A stretch of 60,000 nt of DNA from Cryptomeria japonica (GCF_030272615.1 NC_081408.1:203528191-203588190); one strand, 5' to 3'. Shown: positions 33,101 to 45,155, numbered from the stretch's first letter. Numbers and translations: made by a program. Notes: generated by a model not told the origin, from the letters alone.

Positions 33101-34717
33101 TTATCAGCACAAAAATAATCAAATTCATGTTAACAAAAATCTCCACCATTGTCAGTTTGTGAATGTTTTATCTTATGCCCAATCTGATTTTCAACTAATG
33201 CCTTGAAAATTTTAAAATTTGAAAAGACTTCAGATTTCCTACAAAGCATATAAATCCATACTTTTCTTGTACAATCATCAAGAAAGGTTACAAAATAGTT
33301 AGCTCCTCCAATGGAGATTACCTTGGTAGGCCCAAAAACATCCGAGTATACAAGCTCTAGCGGTGTTGTTTTTGTGTCATGCCCACCTTTCAAAAAATTG
33401 ACTATCTTTTGTTTGCCATAAAGACAATGTTCACAAAAGGCTAAGTCAACAAGTTTGAGTCCTGGAAGCTAATTTCTTGTATGCATAACATGGAGTCCTT
33501 TCTTCCTAATATGCCAAAGTCTTTGATGCCAAAGATCCACTTTTTTGTCCTCAATCACCATTGCAGCTCCCACTTCACCATGAGTCTTAAATATGTATAG
33601 ACTACCCACTTTATTATGATTTGCAATTAGCATGGTACCATGAGTTACCTTCCATGTATCTGGGAGAAAATTTACATTAAGACCTTGATCAAAGAGTTGT
33701 CCAACAGATATCAAATTCCACTTCAATTTTGGGACATGGCGAACATCTTTGAGCAACCATTTTTTACCACCTTCTAATGGTAGCAATACAACCCCTTTGC
33801 CTGTAATTTCACAAGCTTTGTTATCTCCTAAAAACCATTTCCAAAATGACCTTCATGGTAGTTAACGAATGCTTCAAGACATGAGGTAGCATGATGGGAG
33901 GCACTAGAATCAAGCACCCATGAATCCAAAGTAGTGTCAATTGTTGAAAGGATTAGTACACTATCATCTTTATCATAGACTATATTTTCTTCGCTGTCCT
34001 GCACCCTCTCTTGTGCCCTTTTGAAGTTTCTACAATCCTTCTTCACATGACCAACTTCGCCACAAAACCAACATTCACCATTTCTGTTTCTAGACTACAA
34101 TATCTTTGCTGATTTTTAACTTCTATGGTAATTATTTCTACCTCTATTTTTGGTGCTGGCCACCATTAAGGCTTCACTAGATGAAGGTTCATCATTCTTT
34201 CTTCTCAAATCCTCGCTGAGAAGAGTAGCTGCTACATCATTAAAAAACAACTTATTTTTACTGGATATTGATGTGCTACTGTTGTTACAACACCATCCCA
34301 ACTGCTTGGTAAAGAACATAATAAAAGAAGAGCCTTGTTTCATCATCTTGTGTCATCCCCACCGAAGTCGCTTGACAAATCATTGTATTAAATTCATTGA
34401 TGTGGTTTTCCATAGCACAACCTTCCTTCATTTTCAATTTGCACAAGCGCTTCATGATAAATACTTTATTTGTATTCGATGCTATTTCATACATGGCTAT
34501 GAGTCTATCCCATAAATCTTTTGTTGTTGCATCACCCGTGACATTGAAGAGAACATTGTTGGATAGCAAGAGAAAAATTGTTAGCCATCCTAGCTAGTTT
34601 CTTTGCTTTCCCGTCAAGTGCAAGTGAAAGGTTTTGCTTTATGAGAAAAGACTCCATCTGCACCTTCCATAACCCGAAGCTCTGACTGGAGAACTTCTCT
34701 ATCTTCACTTCTTCCAT
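30170..34717 (-). pseudogene. E2 gag-pol polyprotein pseudogene
   Basis: Gag starts at 34717 (MEEVKIEKFSSQSFGLWKVQ), continues through a UBN2-type region (KEGCAMENHINEFNTMICQ, about 34400) and an intact CCHC knuckle CWFCGEVGHVKKDC (34032-34073). Protease keeps DSSAS near 33895-33915 where DSGAS is usual. Integrase, about 33400-32740, retains the acidic triad context (YSDVFGP, TDNGGDF, TERMNR). RT and RNase H form one open frame of 310 codons at 30385-31317 with LYVDDML at about 31157-31177 and STTEAEYIALS near 30525, then the tail NRADVLTKVVKWEKF to about 30240. A stop at 30385 and others upstream, including many between 31320 and 31980 in the first half of RT, prevent expression. The linker between integrase and RT (32030-32420) is unusually GC- and Pro-rich. 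Confidence 0.93.
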
Positions 34718-34763
34718 GATTTTGGAATTTCAACCACCAAAATCTAAACAACAATCTAACCTC

Positions 34764-34775
34764 GCTCTGATACCA
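34764..34775 (-). promoter_or_regulatory. E2 tRNA-Met primer-binding site
   Basis: TGGTATCAGAGC on the - strand, one base inside the 5' LTR. Confidence 0.92.
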
Positions 34776-34776
34776 A

Positions 34777-35090
34777 TGGTTAGGATGAAGAAACAAATTT
34801 AAACAACAGATAAAACAAAATTATAAACACATAACACAGACAAATGAGAGACACAGATTTATTGTGGTTCGACAATTGCCTACATCCACACTTGAAGCAG
34901 GGGAATGAATCGATTAATAACCAATCTGGTTTACACATACATAGCTGCAAGCAGCTCAAGAACTTGCAGCTCCAAAATTAACCTCTACAAATAAATTACA
35001 ATCAACTCTTAAAGAGATTGCAAGGAGAAGTTGAAGAGCCAAGAGTTTTAATGGGAAGAGGAAGGAGTCCATTGGACTTCACTTTGAACA
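34777..35090 (-). repeat. E2 right (5') LTR
   Basis: 314 bp partner, starting TGGTTAGGATGAAG (one extra G) and ending CTTTGAACA. Confidence 0.95.
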
Positions 35091-35722
35091 AAGATCATGT
35101 CATAAATAATTTTGGTAGAATGTGCAGTTCTTAATTAGATCAAGATTACACTCTAAATAACTTTGGATGAATGTGCAATGCTTGAATCTCAACCAAAGAA
35201 TTATCATAATCTTAGACTCCAATATATGATAATAAAAGTAATCTTGTAGATCATAGAAAATCCACCATTAAAAATATTAGAGCGACGAGTAAAACAGATA
35301 GAACACACTATTGTAACTTATATATTAAAATGACTTTTAATTGAGAAAGTCACTTAGAAATAATTTAGGTTAGATGAGAAAGAGAAATCAAGAAGTAGAA
35401 ATTAATTAAAAAAAATTAAAGAAATAATTAGTTATGTCAATAAATCTAAAGTAATAAATATGATAAGTAAATTTAAAATAAAAGTTTTTATTGAAGAAGT
35501 GAATATGATATTATGGAATATTGATGCAACATTGATTCTATAAATTTATTCTTTTAACTTGATGATTATGAAATAAATAAAATTTACATGACACTAAAAA
35601 TCTTGAGGTTCAATCCAATGTTGTGAGTTTGATCTTGAAAATTATAAATTTTAACAATGGGACATGGATTTGAAATAGCTTAAAAAACAAATTCTACAAT
35701 TTGTTAACTTCTACTTTTGATG
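35091..35722 (+). repeat. Duplicated host block, copy B, segment 2
   Basis: Matches 22446-22660 and 24277-24866 as one continuous stretch, so it shows the state without the 22664-24267 LINE. It ends in the 14 bp repeat TTCTACTTTTGATG (35709-35722). Confidence 0.85.
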
Positions 35723-36019
35723 TAATCAACAAGTGCATGAAATCAAAGACTTTAAAGAGGTAGTAAATGCAATGATGATGCTTGTCAAGGATGCTAAGGA
35801 GACCATAAATATTTTCACCTAGATGTTCTAGTTTTGTTTTAGGTGTGCTAGTATCTCGCTGGTCTTTTGCTATACTTTTCTCTGGCTATTTTCTTTTGTG
35901 CTGATATTTTGCCGCCTTTCTTTCTTCATTTTGTCCTTTCTTGCTTCTCTAATGTTTTTCTTTATGATATGTAAATGGGTTTCAGGTCCCTTAAAACCTA
36001 TTTTTCCTTAATCAAAAAA
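35723..36019 (+). mobile_element. 5'-truncated LINE fragment (297 bp) with 14 bp target duplication
   Basis: Flanked by exact 14 bp copies of TTCTACTTTTGATG (35709-35722 and 36020-36033). The + strand ends GGGTTTCAGGTCCC...TTAATCAAAAAA, an A-rich LINE tail. Copy A lacks it (24852-24866 shows the empty site). The insert is too short to keep ORF2 motifs; a 33-codon remnant (HEIKDFKEVVNAMMMLVKDA) opens it. Confidence 0.8.
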
Positions 36020-36033
36020 TTCTACTTTTGATG

Positions 36034-36290
36034 TTGATTCAAGACAACACCTCTGGTTTGCAATTTGACACACACACAAAAAAAAAACTACAGAGATTAT
36101 ATCTCCAACACACACTCAAATTGCAACAAAGAAACAAAAATTATTTCACATGAAATCTGCAAAAATCTATTTACGTTTAGGATCCCCAATCAGCCTCTCT
36201 CAAACTCACAATTAACCTCTTTCAATTTACAACATTTCACATTTTATTGGGTCGATCTCCTTCATTCTATCCTATGAAACCCTTGATAGA
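36034..36290 (-). repeat. Third, partial copy of the element A LTR
   Basis: Matches 24868-25180 (TTGATTCAAGACAACACC..., CAGCCTCTCTCAAACTCAC, TTGGGTCGAT), with a gap of about 60 bp. It begins at the same host position as in copy A, so element A was probably present before the block was duplicated. Confidence 0.65.
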
Positions 36291-37241
36291 TATCTATCCC
36301 TATTCTGAGAGCTTCTACAAGTTATGGGGATGGTATTAAAGGTTATAGAATTTGTCTTTACTTTTGCCAATTCATTTGCTTCAAAGTTTCAAAAATAGTT
36401 CATGTGCCTTGTCTATGCATCCACATTTGGAAGCCCAGGCAGTTGTAACTACAACATCATTTGACAAAATTCTTATGCATTGATGGATGTCTAAGCCCTT
36501 TTCCTAAACATTCACCTTAAGAGGCCAACAACAGAGAGTACAGGATTTATTCTAACTTGCTTACCATAGCTAGCAGACCATAGAGATATCAACCAAAACC
36601 AAGATGAACAATCTGAAAAAAAAATTGGTTGGTATTGATCCCTAGTCCACCTGCATGCTCTTGCACCAGATGTTTAATAAATTTATATGAATTGCAATTT
36701 CCTTAATACATTATTAAGGAAAATTTTGAATTGTGCAAGGCCAAAATCTCTTAGCTTAGATCTTTTAATTGGTGTATTTTTTATTTTTTTTAAAATTTAG
36801 ATTGAATAATTTAGGATTATCTACATTGACAAACTAATTATTCATATGTAAATGAGCATTCAAATCATATATCTATCTAATTATTTTTGTAGAAATAAAA
36901 ATATTGAATAGGAATCATAAATAAACAAGGTTATGTATAAATTAAACATATAATTATTAATTATATTAAATATTCAAAAAAAGTTCAATTTTCCTAAAAA
37001 ACAGTATGATTATTTTGTACACATTAAATTGAAATGAAAAAATCTATATGTTAATGACATTATCAAATAAAGCATTCAAAAAGTTTGAGTGTGATTCAAT
37101 TGTTTCAAGAAGAAAAAATTGTTCTTGAAATTGTTGCTTTAGTGCATTTAGAAGAAATTCACTAGTGATTGAAAATTTAATTTGTTTAAAAATATTATGA
37201 TTCTTTTGAACAAGTAAAATTCACATGAATCTTTACATTAA
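36291..37241. other. Unassigned AT-rich DNA
   Basis: No gene, LTR or RT motif recognised. 36780-37240 is very AT-rich with weak internal repetition. Confidence 0.4.
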
Positions 37242-38351
37242 TGATTGCAGAGGATGGGATTTGTCAACCTTAAGGTGATGAACCTCGATGGAAAAATCTA
37301 CCTCACTTATACTGGCGCTAAAGGTGAGATAGGGGATACTAAACACAAAATAAGATAAATTATCAACAAACAAACTTCTCAGATGATCATGCTAAGCCTA
37401 TGTCTCGAGGAAGAGCATGTAAAACTAGGACACCAACATGGCACACTGTCATCCTATATGGACATAGTATAGAGACTGTATGGAAACAACAAAAATGACT
37501 ATATTATTAAGTAAACAAAGTAGATGACAAGTTAGCCTAAAAATCACACCTAAAAATCACAAAGTATGAAGTATTAGAATGAAGTGAGAAAAATAAATGA
37601 GGGAAGCTCACAACTGGTCCACGATTGAATTCTTCCACAAGATAATTGCCTTCCCACGACTATAAACCTACACACAAGCAAGAAGGAAAATGTTGGGGAT
37701 AGTGCTTAGAGCTATGCCTCAGTCAGACCCCTATTTTAGTGTTTCCACCTCAACGAACAACCTAGATGATAGAAATGGTGGAGAAGTATATGATAAAGAT
37801 ATATGCAAACAAGTAAGACAATAGATAAATTAGATAGAAATGCTAAATTTGTGAATAAATAAAGAGAAAAAAATCCCCTCCAACACTTGAGAGCATAGCA
37901 CCAAGAAGTTGTGATAATGGTTGTCTTTGAATGCTAGATAAACCTATGAAAGATGAAGGATTGGATGCCAAGATCTCAAAATATCTTAAAAATAATCAAG
38001 AACTCCTTAGAGAATGTCAAATTGAAAGTGGTATGGGCACTGGAAGGAATCTTGACATTTGTGGTCATGGGTAGAGGCATTACAAACTCTTTCAAATGTA
38101 ACCATAATGCTTAAACAACCACCTATGGGATAATAGATTTGCAAGATTCTAGTGTGGCCGCAGACATCGCCATTGTGCACAAGTATCCATAAGTCAACTG
38201 GTCAATATGGTTGATGAAAAACAAGTTCCAAGATGATAGGGAAATCCATGTGGACAAGAGGACAAATATGATGGTGCATGATCTCCATCAACTTGGAGAG
38301 AAGATGTTTATACAAGGCGGAACTTCACGGGCTACAATTTATGACATTACA
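37242..38351 (-). repeat. Gypsy-like element left (3') LTR
   Basis: About 1.1 kb. The + strand ends TTTATGACATTACA, followed by the C-rich complement of the polypurine tract. The start could instead be 37262 (TGTCAACC). Confidence 0.75.
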
Positions 38352-38362
38352 TTCTTCCCCCC
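38352..38362 (-). promoter_or_regulatory. Gypsy-like element polypurine tract
   Basis: GTGGGGGGAAGAA on the - strand lies directly before the LTR start TGTAATGTC. Confidence 0.75.
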
Positions 38363-38639
38363 ACTTTAGCGAACATATCATGGTCAAGAAATGTGAAGCT
38401 AAAGTAGAGATATATGGTATCAAGATACGCTAAGAGGAATCAACATTTAATGATTAGACAAAGTTGCCCCTAGCTAGATAACTTGAGATAGAGGTAAATT
38501 TTGCTAAGATATTTTATGACAAACATGTTAGTTCCAGTCTGATCTAATTGATGAAAAAGCGATTAGATGCTGAATTGATGAAATCGATAAGATAATGTAA
38601 TAGAAACAAACCCATCTTAATGGAGGAGAATTCGTATTA

Positions 38640-38935
38640 TGAATGATAAGGAATAGTAGCTACCATGATAAAAGAGATAGTGCCTATATGGTTAACAAGT
38701 TGTCTTATGCTAGATAGCCATACGATAGGGAAATGATTTACAGGATTTTCGTCGGTATGGCTAGCAAGTTGTGTTATGCTAAATGGCCATACCATATGGT
38801 GATGCTAAATTAGCATGAATAGTGAAATGCTAGATAGTCATGTGAGTGGGCAAGATGTTATGGGGATGAATAGAGAAATGATAGATAGTCATGTGATTGG
38901 GCGATCGTCAATGGATTTGATGAGCAGTGGATTGC
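38640..38935. repeat. Degenerate tandem repeats within the Gypsy-like element
   Basis: Diverged units built on TATGGCTAGCAAGTTGTGTTATGCTA-like and GCTAGATAGTCATGTGA-like blocks recur four or more times (near 38690, 38755, 38830, 38885). They lie between the left LTR and any coding-like sequence, probably in the element's 3' non-coding region. Confidence 0.5.
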
Positions 38936-39859
38936 CCCCACAAAAAGAGATAAGATAAAAAGAATATATCAAGTGGTTTGGGCCCCACCAAGGCAAACAT
39001 GATAGATAAAATAGATCAAGCATGCGAAGCTAAATAGGTACAAATGCTGAATGTAGATTATGCAGATATGATAGCCCACCCTTAGAGTGGTATTCATGGA
39101 AGGTATGTCATTCTAAGGAGAAGAAATGTCGTGGCATGTCAAAATAGAAAGATGTTTCTATGGAATGTCATCTTTGGTGGATGACACATAAGACTCACAA
39201 CATCAAAAAAAGTTGCAAGAGCATAGGGAGATATGATTATTTGGCATCAAAACCCTTAATAGAGAGAAAATATGTAATAGAACTGTAGATGGGTGTTTCA
39301 TCATAATGCCAAAGTTTTTGGATATGAAGAAGAGCACATGAAGGCAAAAAAAAAAAATTGGGTCAGCATGGAAGAAGGCCTAAATGCCCCCAATGCTTTG
39401 CATCATTCCTGAATATCGAAAATAAAGATACAACAAATAGAAGAAGTAGATGAAAGATAGATGAAGGTTTATGAGAGAAAATCCCCTATATTTGAGCACC
39501 TACAAAGTAACTTGAATCCTCTAAGAGTTCACAACAAAGAAAGATAGTCAACCTCCCATATCCAAGTATCAATAGAGTAACTTGAGTCCTTTAGGAGGGA
39601 AAAAATATGTAAAGAAAGAATGAAGGAACACAATCATGCACACATGTAATGCTACAAGATAAAGAAACATAGGGCCCTAGGAGTCCCTATCCATCAGGTC
39701 ATCATCCTTCCAATCTAGAGCATATGGGGAAGGAGGGCGAGACTAAAGTGGGACAACACCAAGGGTAGCACCTACCGCCCCACTAGAAATGAGGTCAAGG
39801 GATTAGGTTGTGACAACATCCACATCCACAAGCTTGAAAGAGGCAAGTGTCAACGACTG

Positions 39860-41110
39860 TTAGAAGATCATAGATAATGTTGAGATTTCCTTGAGATAGT
39901 CGAACAAGCATGCCTCGGTAGAGAAAGAAGGTGACTCAAATTGAGTAGATGAAACAAGTGTTGGAATACCCACCTTGGCAAGAGAGGTAGAAAATAACTT
40001 AGAAGGAGGTAGGTACTTTTCACCAAGACAAAAAAAAATAGACATGTAAATATGCACTGAAGTAGACAAAGAGATCGGAGAGGAGAATATATGATCCAAT
40101 TTCTATAGATTAAATTCCAAAATGCTCCCATTGTAAAATTTATATTTAGGTTGTGTAGGAGACACACACCATCGATCAACTATAGTAGGTTAAAGGACCT
40201 TGAGAAAGATATTATGAAGAAGCGGCTACAAAATAGGAGTATCAAACAAAGATGAGCTAGACACCACTTGTTTGTGCAACATATCTAAAGGAAAGGATAA
40301 TGGAGGAACATCCAACAAAAAAGTGTGAAGGGGCAGCTCCAAGGATGGAGCGATGAAGACTTGTACCCATTTAGAGGGAGGTTCATCAATAAGCCTCAAA
40401 ACCATCAAAAGAAAAACTGAAGATTATATTGAAGCTAAAACAAACAAAGAGATAGGAGCTGATGCAAGAGGAATGGGTGTCGAAGGTGCACCACTGGATT
40501 GCAAAGCAACATCATGCTCCCAAGCCATGGCTTGCCAATAATGCTTACACTTGCACACATACTGATTGTGATGAAGATTTTGACCATGAGACAAAGCATG
40601 AGAGGAATCAGAAGCATTTTCTTCATAGGAGAGGTCTCTAAAACCTTGTTAGGTACAGGAGAAGGTTAAATCAATGACATAGGATCTATATCTGAAATGA
40701 GCATGACATTCACAACAATGGGTTCCCTACCTCACTTCGCTCAAGGAGAAGCTAGAGGAATAGAGTGTGTCAACATGGGCTATGAAATAAGAGAAAGTGG
40801 TGACAAATTAACATGAGAGCAACACTTCCACTTCAACATGATTGGGAGATTGAAGGAGGGTTGACCATAGAGTTTGATAGTGTGGGTGCCTTTCCCTTGT
40901 CTACACTAGGTGTAGTCACAAGAATATAATTCACCACCAAAGCTTATCTAATCTAAGGTGGATGAGGAGCTCTATAGAGAGGAATGAGATTAGCCTTAAC
41001 CCTTGATGATGAAGGGGCATAAGGAACTACCCGTTCCAATATAGGAATAGACGGAGTAGAGGTCGATGCAGGTAGAGGCAACAAATAACTAGGTTGAACC
41101 AATTTAGAGG
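39860..41110 (-). other. Ser/Pro/Leu-rich coding-like interior of the Gypsy-like element, unidentified
   Basis: The - strand gives several 60-100 codon frames rich in Ser, Leu and Pro (for example ELPLHTFLLDVPPLSFPLDM near 40300; CLGEKYLPPSKLFSTSLAKV near 40015). RT or integrase would be expected at this position in an autonomous Gypsy element, but no catalytic block is visible. It may be a spacer domain downstream of protease in a non-autonomous derivative. Confidence 0.35.
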
Positions 41111-41149
41111 CTAACTCCCCCATATTGTAGTAATTTTAAGAATGGTACA

Positions 41150-43474
41150 TCAAGTCACCATAGGAGTAGGCCAAAAATGATCCATTAAAAAATCCCCAAG
41201 GGCTACCAAGGTTGGATATCCAATATCTTGGATGGCATACACTGAACCCTCATGAGGAAACATCAAGAACTTTTGAATCATGGAAGGGACTACATCCATA
41301 GAAATCAACCAAGGAATACCTATCTTAACTCGAAAAAGGTCCAATTTAGTAAATATCAAAAATGTGTTCTCAAAATTTCATGTCACTCTTCATATTTATG
41401 ACTATGTCATCCATTGGAAAATAAGGTTCACTTTATGATGACATTGACTCTCCACAAAGGGTCAAACATCACACATATAACAGTTTGACCATTGAGCTTC
41501 GTAAGGATATACAAATGAAAAGCCTCTCCATAATATGGAGCATCCAGAAGGGTGAGTGATACATCAAATACTTTTACCTTTTAACTAGGAGGTGAGATCA
41601 AAGTGATAGTAACCATATTGACATAAGGACCATCATCTAGCATGGAATCTGATGTAGAGATGAAATTGGATGAATACGGAGGGAACAAATCTATGTATAT
41701 CTACAACTCACTGTTTGTTTTGTCAATAGACTTGTTAGATTTATTATTTTTATCACTAACCTTTTTAGATAAAATATCAATGTGATCTTGGACTATGTGT
41801 CTATGCCAATAGAATATCTCAGTGTCATGATCGGGCACATAGTGATATTGGAAAAAATTGAACCATCATACCAATGAGGGTATGGTTTGTTGTCTGGAAA
41901 AGGTCTAATATCAGGAAGGGTGATGAGATTATCTTTCAGAAAAATTTGTATTATGCTCAGATAAGAGTCATTCAATTTAGTGAAGGCCCTATTGCATTGT
42001 GGTTCTTATGTAGTAGTGATGGAATGGGTAGAAATGCCATTAGCCATAGCTTTGTTCTTTCAAGATCCTTCTGAGGACATGCTTGCGAAAGTACCAGTAT
42101 GAGGGTTCAAAGAGGACTCTTCAAACTTAGTCAATGTATACTATTAGCCAGTAAGTGCATATCACAGATTGGAAAAGTTTTGATAGTGATTAAGGGATAG
42201 TTTCTCCCTCAATGTCGGCTATATATTTTTGATGAACAACCTTTGAAAATCACTATCTAGAAGGGAAAAGGGGATCCTATTAGAGATATATTTGTACCAA
42301 GAGATAAATTATATAATCTTCTCATTTGGCCTTTTCATACAGTTATCAAAGGTTAGCAATGGTGACCCTATGGCCAATGTTAGCTTGGAACAATTTCAAG
42401 AAGAGATCCATAAGCTAATCAAACATTCGGATAGAGTGATCAGATTGTGGTAGTCACTAAACATTGTCATAAATCAATCAATATGCACAATGGAATATCT
42501 ATCACCATTGAACCAATCAAAATTTAGTGAAGTAGCCCTCTGGGAAGGATGGTATTAAGGATGGTGATGTCAAGCGGGCTCTTGTGATAATAGGCAGGCA
42601 TTGAAGACTGGCTAGAGGTGGTTGCCAAGTTTATGAGTTGCAACTGCAATTGTCCCATATTTTATAGAATTTGTGTTCAAGATAGGATTAGAAAGAAATG
42701 GAGGAGGAGGAGGAGGAGGAGGAACACCATTTGTTCCACCACCTCCACTAGTATTAACTTGATGATTGGTACTACTAGCAAGTATAGTACTAGCACCTGG
42801 ACCAACACTAACATAAGTAGTGTGCATTACAATGGAAGTGGTAGTGGAACTACCAACCATACTAGTATAACCTAAGGGAGTGGTAGAAGCATTGATATTG
42901 GGAATGGTGAGACTAAGATCAACCATGTTTACTGTCAAACCAAGCATGTCAACACCAAGCTGATAAATACAAGTCTCAACTATCTATCTTGAGGAGAGGT
43001 ACCACCCAAAGGCACGTGACCCTTGACAATCATAAATAATTCCCTCAACAACTACTAATCTCTTAGATAAGAGATCAACATGTCTCTCAGAGTGCTTACA
43101 ACATTTCTTGCCTGGGGGAGGACATTATCCCAATTTAGGAAACTCTTAAAGTCTCTTAGATTCCACTCTAGCATGTTAATTTGTTCAAAATCAATTGTAA
43201 TAGTAGAATCGTGATCAACAATAGGAGGAGAATATGGAGGAGAATTCATTGGAGAATTATTGTGAGAATTGGATTGCAAATCAAGTGGAGAGGGCCCCCC
43301 TATCAAGATAGTTCTGACAGGGTGAGAGGTCATAAAGCCATTAGGATTATGAAGCAAATCATTAAACATCATACCTAGCCTAGGAGGACTATAATGATTG
43401 GTAGCAATGTTCTTCCTATCAGTCCTTCTTACAATAACTCCTGTGGTAGCTTGGGTAATAAATCTCATGGACAA
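41150..43474 (-). pseudogene. Gypsy-like gag and protease pseudogene
   Basis: The likely gag N-terminus is the open frame 43055-43474 (a PPYSPP-rich segment), followed by 42612-42947 with an eight-proline run coded by a GGA repeat (about 42700-42722). Between about 42430 and 42110 the - strand, with stops, gives the gag core, with ANIGHRVTIANL, then RIPFSLLDSDF-like and YIADIEGETI blocks. At about 41975-41800 there is the plant Gypsy gag C-terminal signature: DLITLPDIRPFPDNKPYPHW, then in the next frame QYHYVPDHDTE, a degraded zinc-binding motif. At 41359-41150 the block IGIPWLISMDVVPSMIQKFL resembles the end of the aspartic protease (usually GRPWIH...AVPST). The catalytic Asp region was not found. 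Many stops and shifts; non-functional. Confidence 0.65.
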
Positions 43475-43685
43475 AATTCACAACACATCGACCACACTAC
43501 TAGGATGTCACTAGCCTATAGCTCTTTATGATAAAGAAAGTTGTTTTGAGGTTTGTTTCAAGGTTAGAATGTGATAGTGGTTTTTTTTTCTTTTTTTACA
43601 TTGCTTTGAAAATTTAAATGAAACTATGAAATGAAGACTATAAACAAAAATATGATGTAGCTGGTTCACGTTGGGTTCATGAAAA

Positions 43686-44714
43686 TGTTGAGGACCATTC
43701 ATTTGTCATTGTGACGGTGATGAACCTAAAGGTACAAAACTACCTTCTCTCTACCTCACTTATACGGGTGCTAAAGATGAGCCAGGGGATACTAGACATA
43801 GAATGAGATGAATTACCAACAAACAAGTTTCTTGGACGATCCTACTAAGCCTTTGTCCTGAGGATGAGTGCATAGAAATTGGACACCAATGTGGTGCATT
43901 ATCATCCTATATGAACAAAGTATAAATACCTTACAAAAATGGTAGAAGTGACTCTATTATTAATAAGAAAAAAGTAGATGACAAGATAGGGTAAAATTAT
44001 AGTGTAAAAAGTATCAGAATGAAGCGAGAAACATAAATAAGGGAATCCAACAACTTGTCCATGATTGAAGCCTCCTACAAGAAAATTGCCTTCCCACGAC
44101 TATAAACCTGCACACAAGGAAGAAGGAAAATATTGAGGGTTGCGTTTAGAGGTCTGAAAATATGCAAGATAATATTTAAACTAGATAGAAATGATAAACA
44201 TGCAAATAAATGAAGAGAATGAACTCCCCTGCAACACTTGAGTGAACAATGCCACAAACTCTGTAAGAATCTATGATAATGGTAGTCTTCAAATGTTGGA
44301 AAAACCTATAAAATATGAAGGATTGGATGCCCAAAGCTTAAAATATCTCTAAAAAGATGAATAAGTCCTTAGAGAATGTCAAAATGCTAGTGATATAGGT
44401 TTCTCAAGGAGTACCAATGTCAGTGGCTATAGGTTGAGGTGTTACAGACTCTTCCAGGTGCAAGTGTAATACTCAAATGATCACCTATGGACCGATAGAT
44501 TCGTGAGAGGCTATAACAACGCACAAATATCTCCATGGTGCATGGGTGGACATATGTCAACTAGTCATTATGTTTGATAAAAGACAAGTTCCAAGCTGAC
44601 AGGGCAATGGATGTGGACAAGAGGACAAATATGACAATACATGATCTCCATCGACTTTGAGAGAATATGCTTATGTGACGCAGAACTACAAAAGATGCAA
44701 TTTACGACATTACA
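43686..44714 (-). repeat. Gypsy-like element right (5') LTR
   Basis: About 1.03 kb partner of 37242-38351, ending TTTACGACATTACA. The two copies are clearly more diverged than those of E1, so the insertion is old. Confidence 0.75.
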
Positions 44715-45155
44715 ATAATACATTTCTATATATCCAAAAATCTTGGTGGGAATTTGACTTTCTCAAAGATGAATGAATGTTCTTGAAATTCTTTATTAGT
44801 ACATGTATAAAGAAATGTCCCAAATATACTAATTTTCACTATAATGATATGATTATGTTTCTTGTTAAAACCTCATGATACTTTACTTTTGAGTTAATTG
44901 TAATTATTTATAAGTATTTAATATTTTCATGTAAGGATGAGGGATACTTATATGTGTCATGATTTTAAGTTAAATTTCTCGTAGATTATCTCATTATACC
45001 ATTTGCTAGTTAGATTATTGCATTTGTAGAAAACTATGGATTCTAAAATATCTAGAAACTTATTTAAATGAATAAATTGGTTAAGGTGGTTCAAAGTACT
45101 AAAAATAAACTATATCTAATCACACTTAAATATAGTCCATAGAAAACATTATTTG
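44715..45155. other. Unassigned AT-rich DNA
   Basis: No gene recognised; it lies between the Gypsy-like LTR and a Copia integrase relic and may be highly decayed pol of the latter. Confidence 0.4.

Larger units (their letters stand above)
29852..35090 (-). mobile_element. Copia retrotransposon E2, complete but inactivated
   Basis: A full-length 5.2 kb Copia element on the - strand with a perfect 5 bp target duplication AAGAT (29847-29851 and 35091-35095). LTRs are 29852-30146 and 34777-35090, about 10% different by eye, so it is older than E1. A tRNA-Met primer-binding site (34764-34775) and polypurine tract (30147-30156) are present. Domain order is gag, protease, integrase, RT, RNase H. 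It is a different family from E1: LTRs share no similarity and the proteins differ throughout. Confidence 0.97.
37242..44714 (-). mobile_element. Gypsy-like LTR element with gag and protease remnants but no visible RT
   Basis: Long terminal repeats at about 37242-38351 and 43686-44714 match along their whole length (GGTGATGAACCT..., TTGCCTTCCCACGACTATAAACC..., ATTTA(T/C)GACATTACA). A polypurine tract GGGGGGAAGAA on the - strand (38352-38362) precedes the left LTR, giving - orientation. The interior of 5.3 kb carries Gypsy-type gag and a protease C-terminal region on the - strand (about 43480-41150), then about 2.7 kb without RT, RNase H or integrase motifs. Target duplications were not found and the primer-binding site is not clear, so exact ends are uncertain by some 20 bp. 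Confidence 0.75.

Noticed and set aside
42618-42875. Arg-rich + strand frame
   Set aside because: Antisense of the poly-proline stretch of the Gypsy-like gag; created by the GGA repeat.
43669-43690. TGGTTCACGTTGGGTTCA as the primer-binding site of the Gypsy-like element
   Set aside because: It reads on the wrong strand for the - orientation set by the polypurine tract, and it is not adjacent to the LTR end in the required sense.
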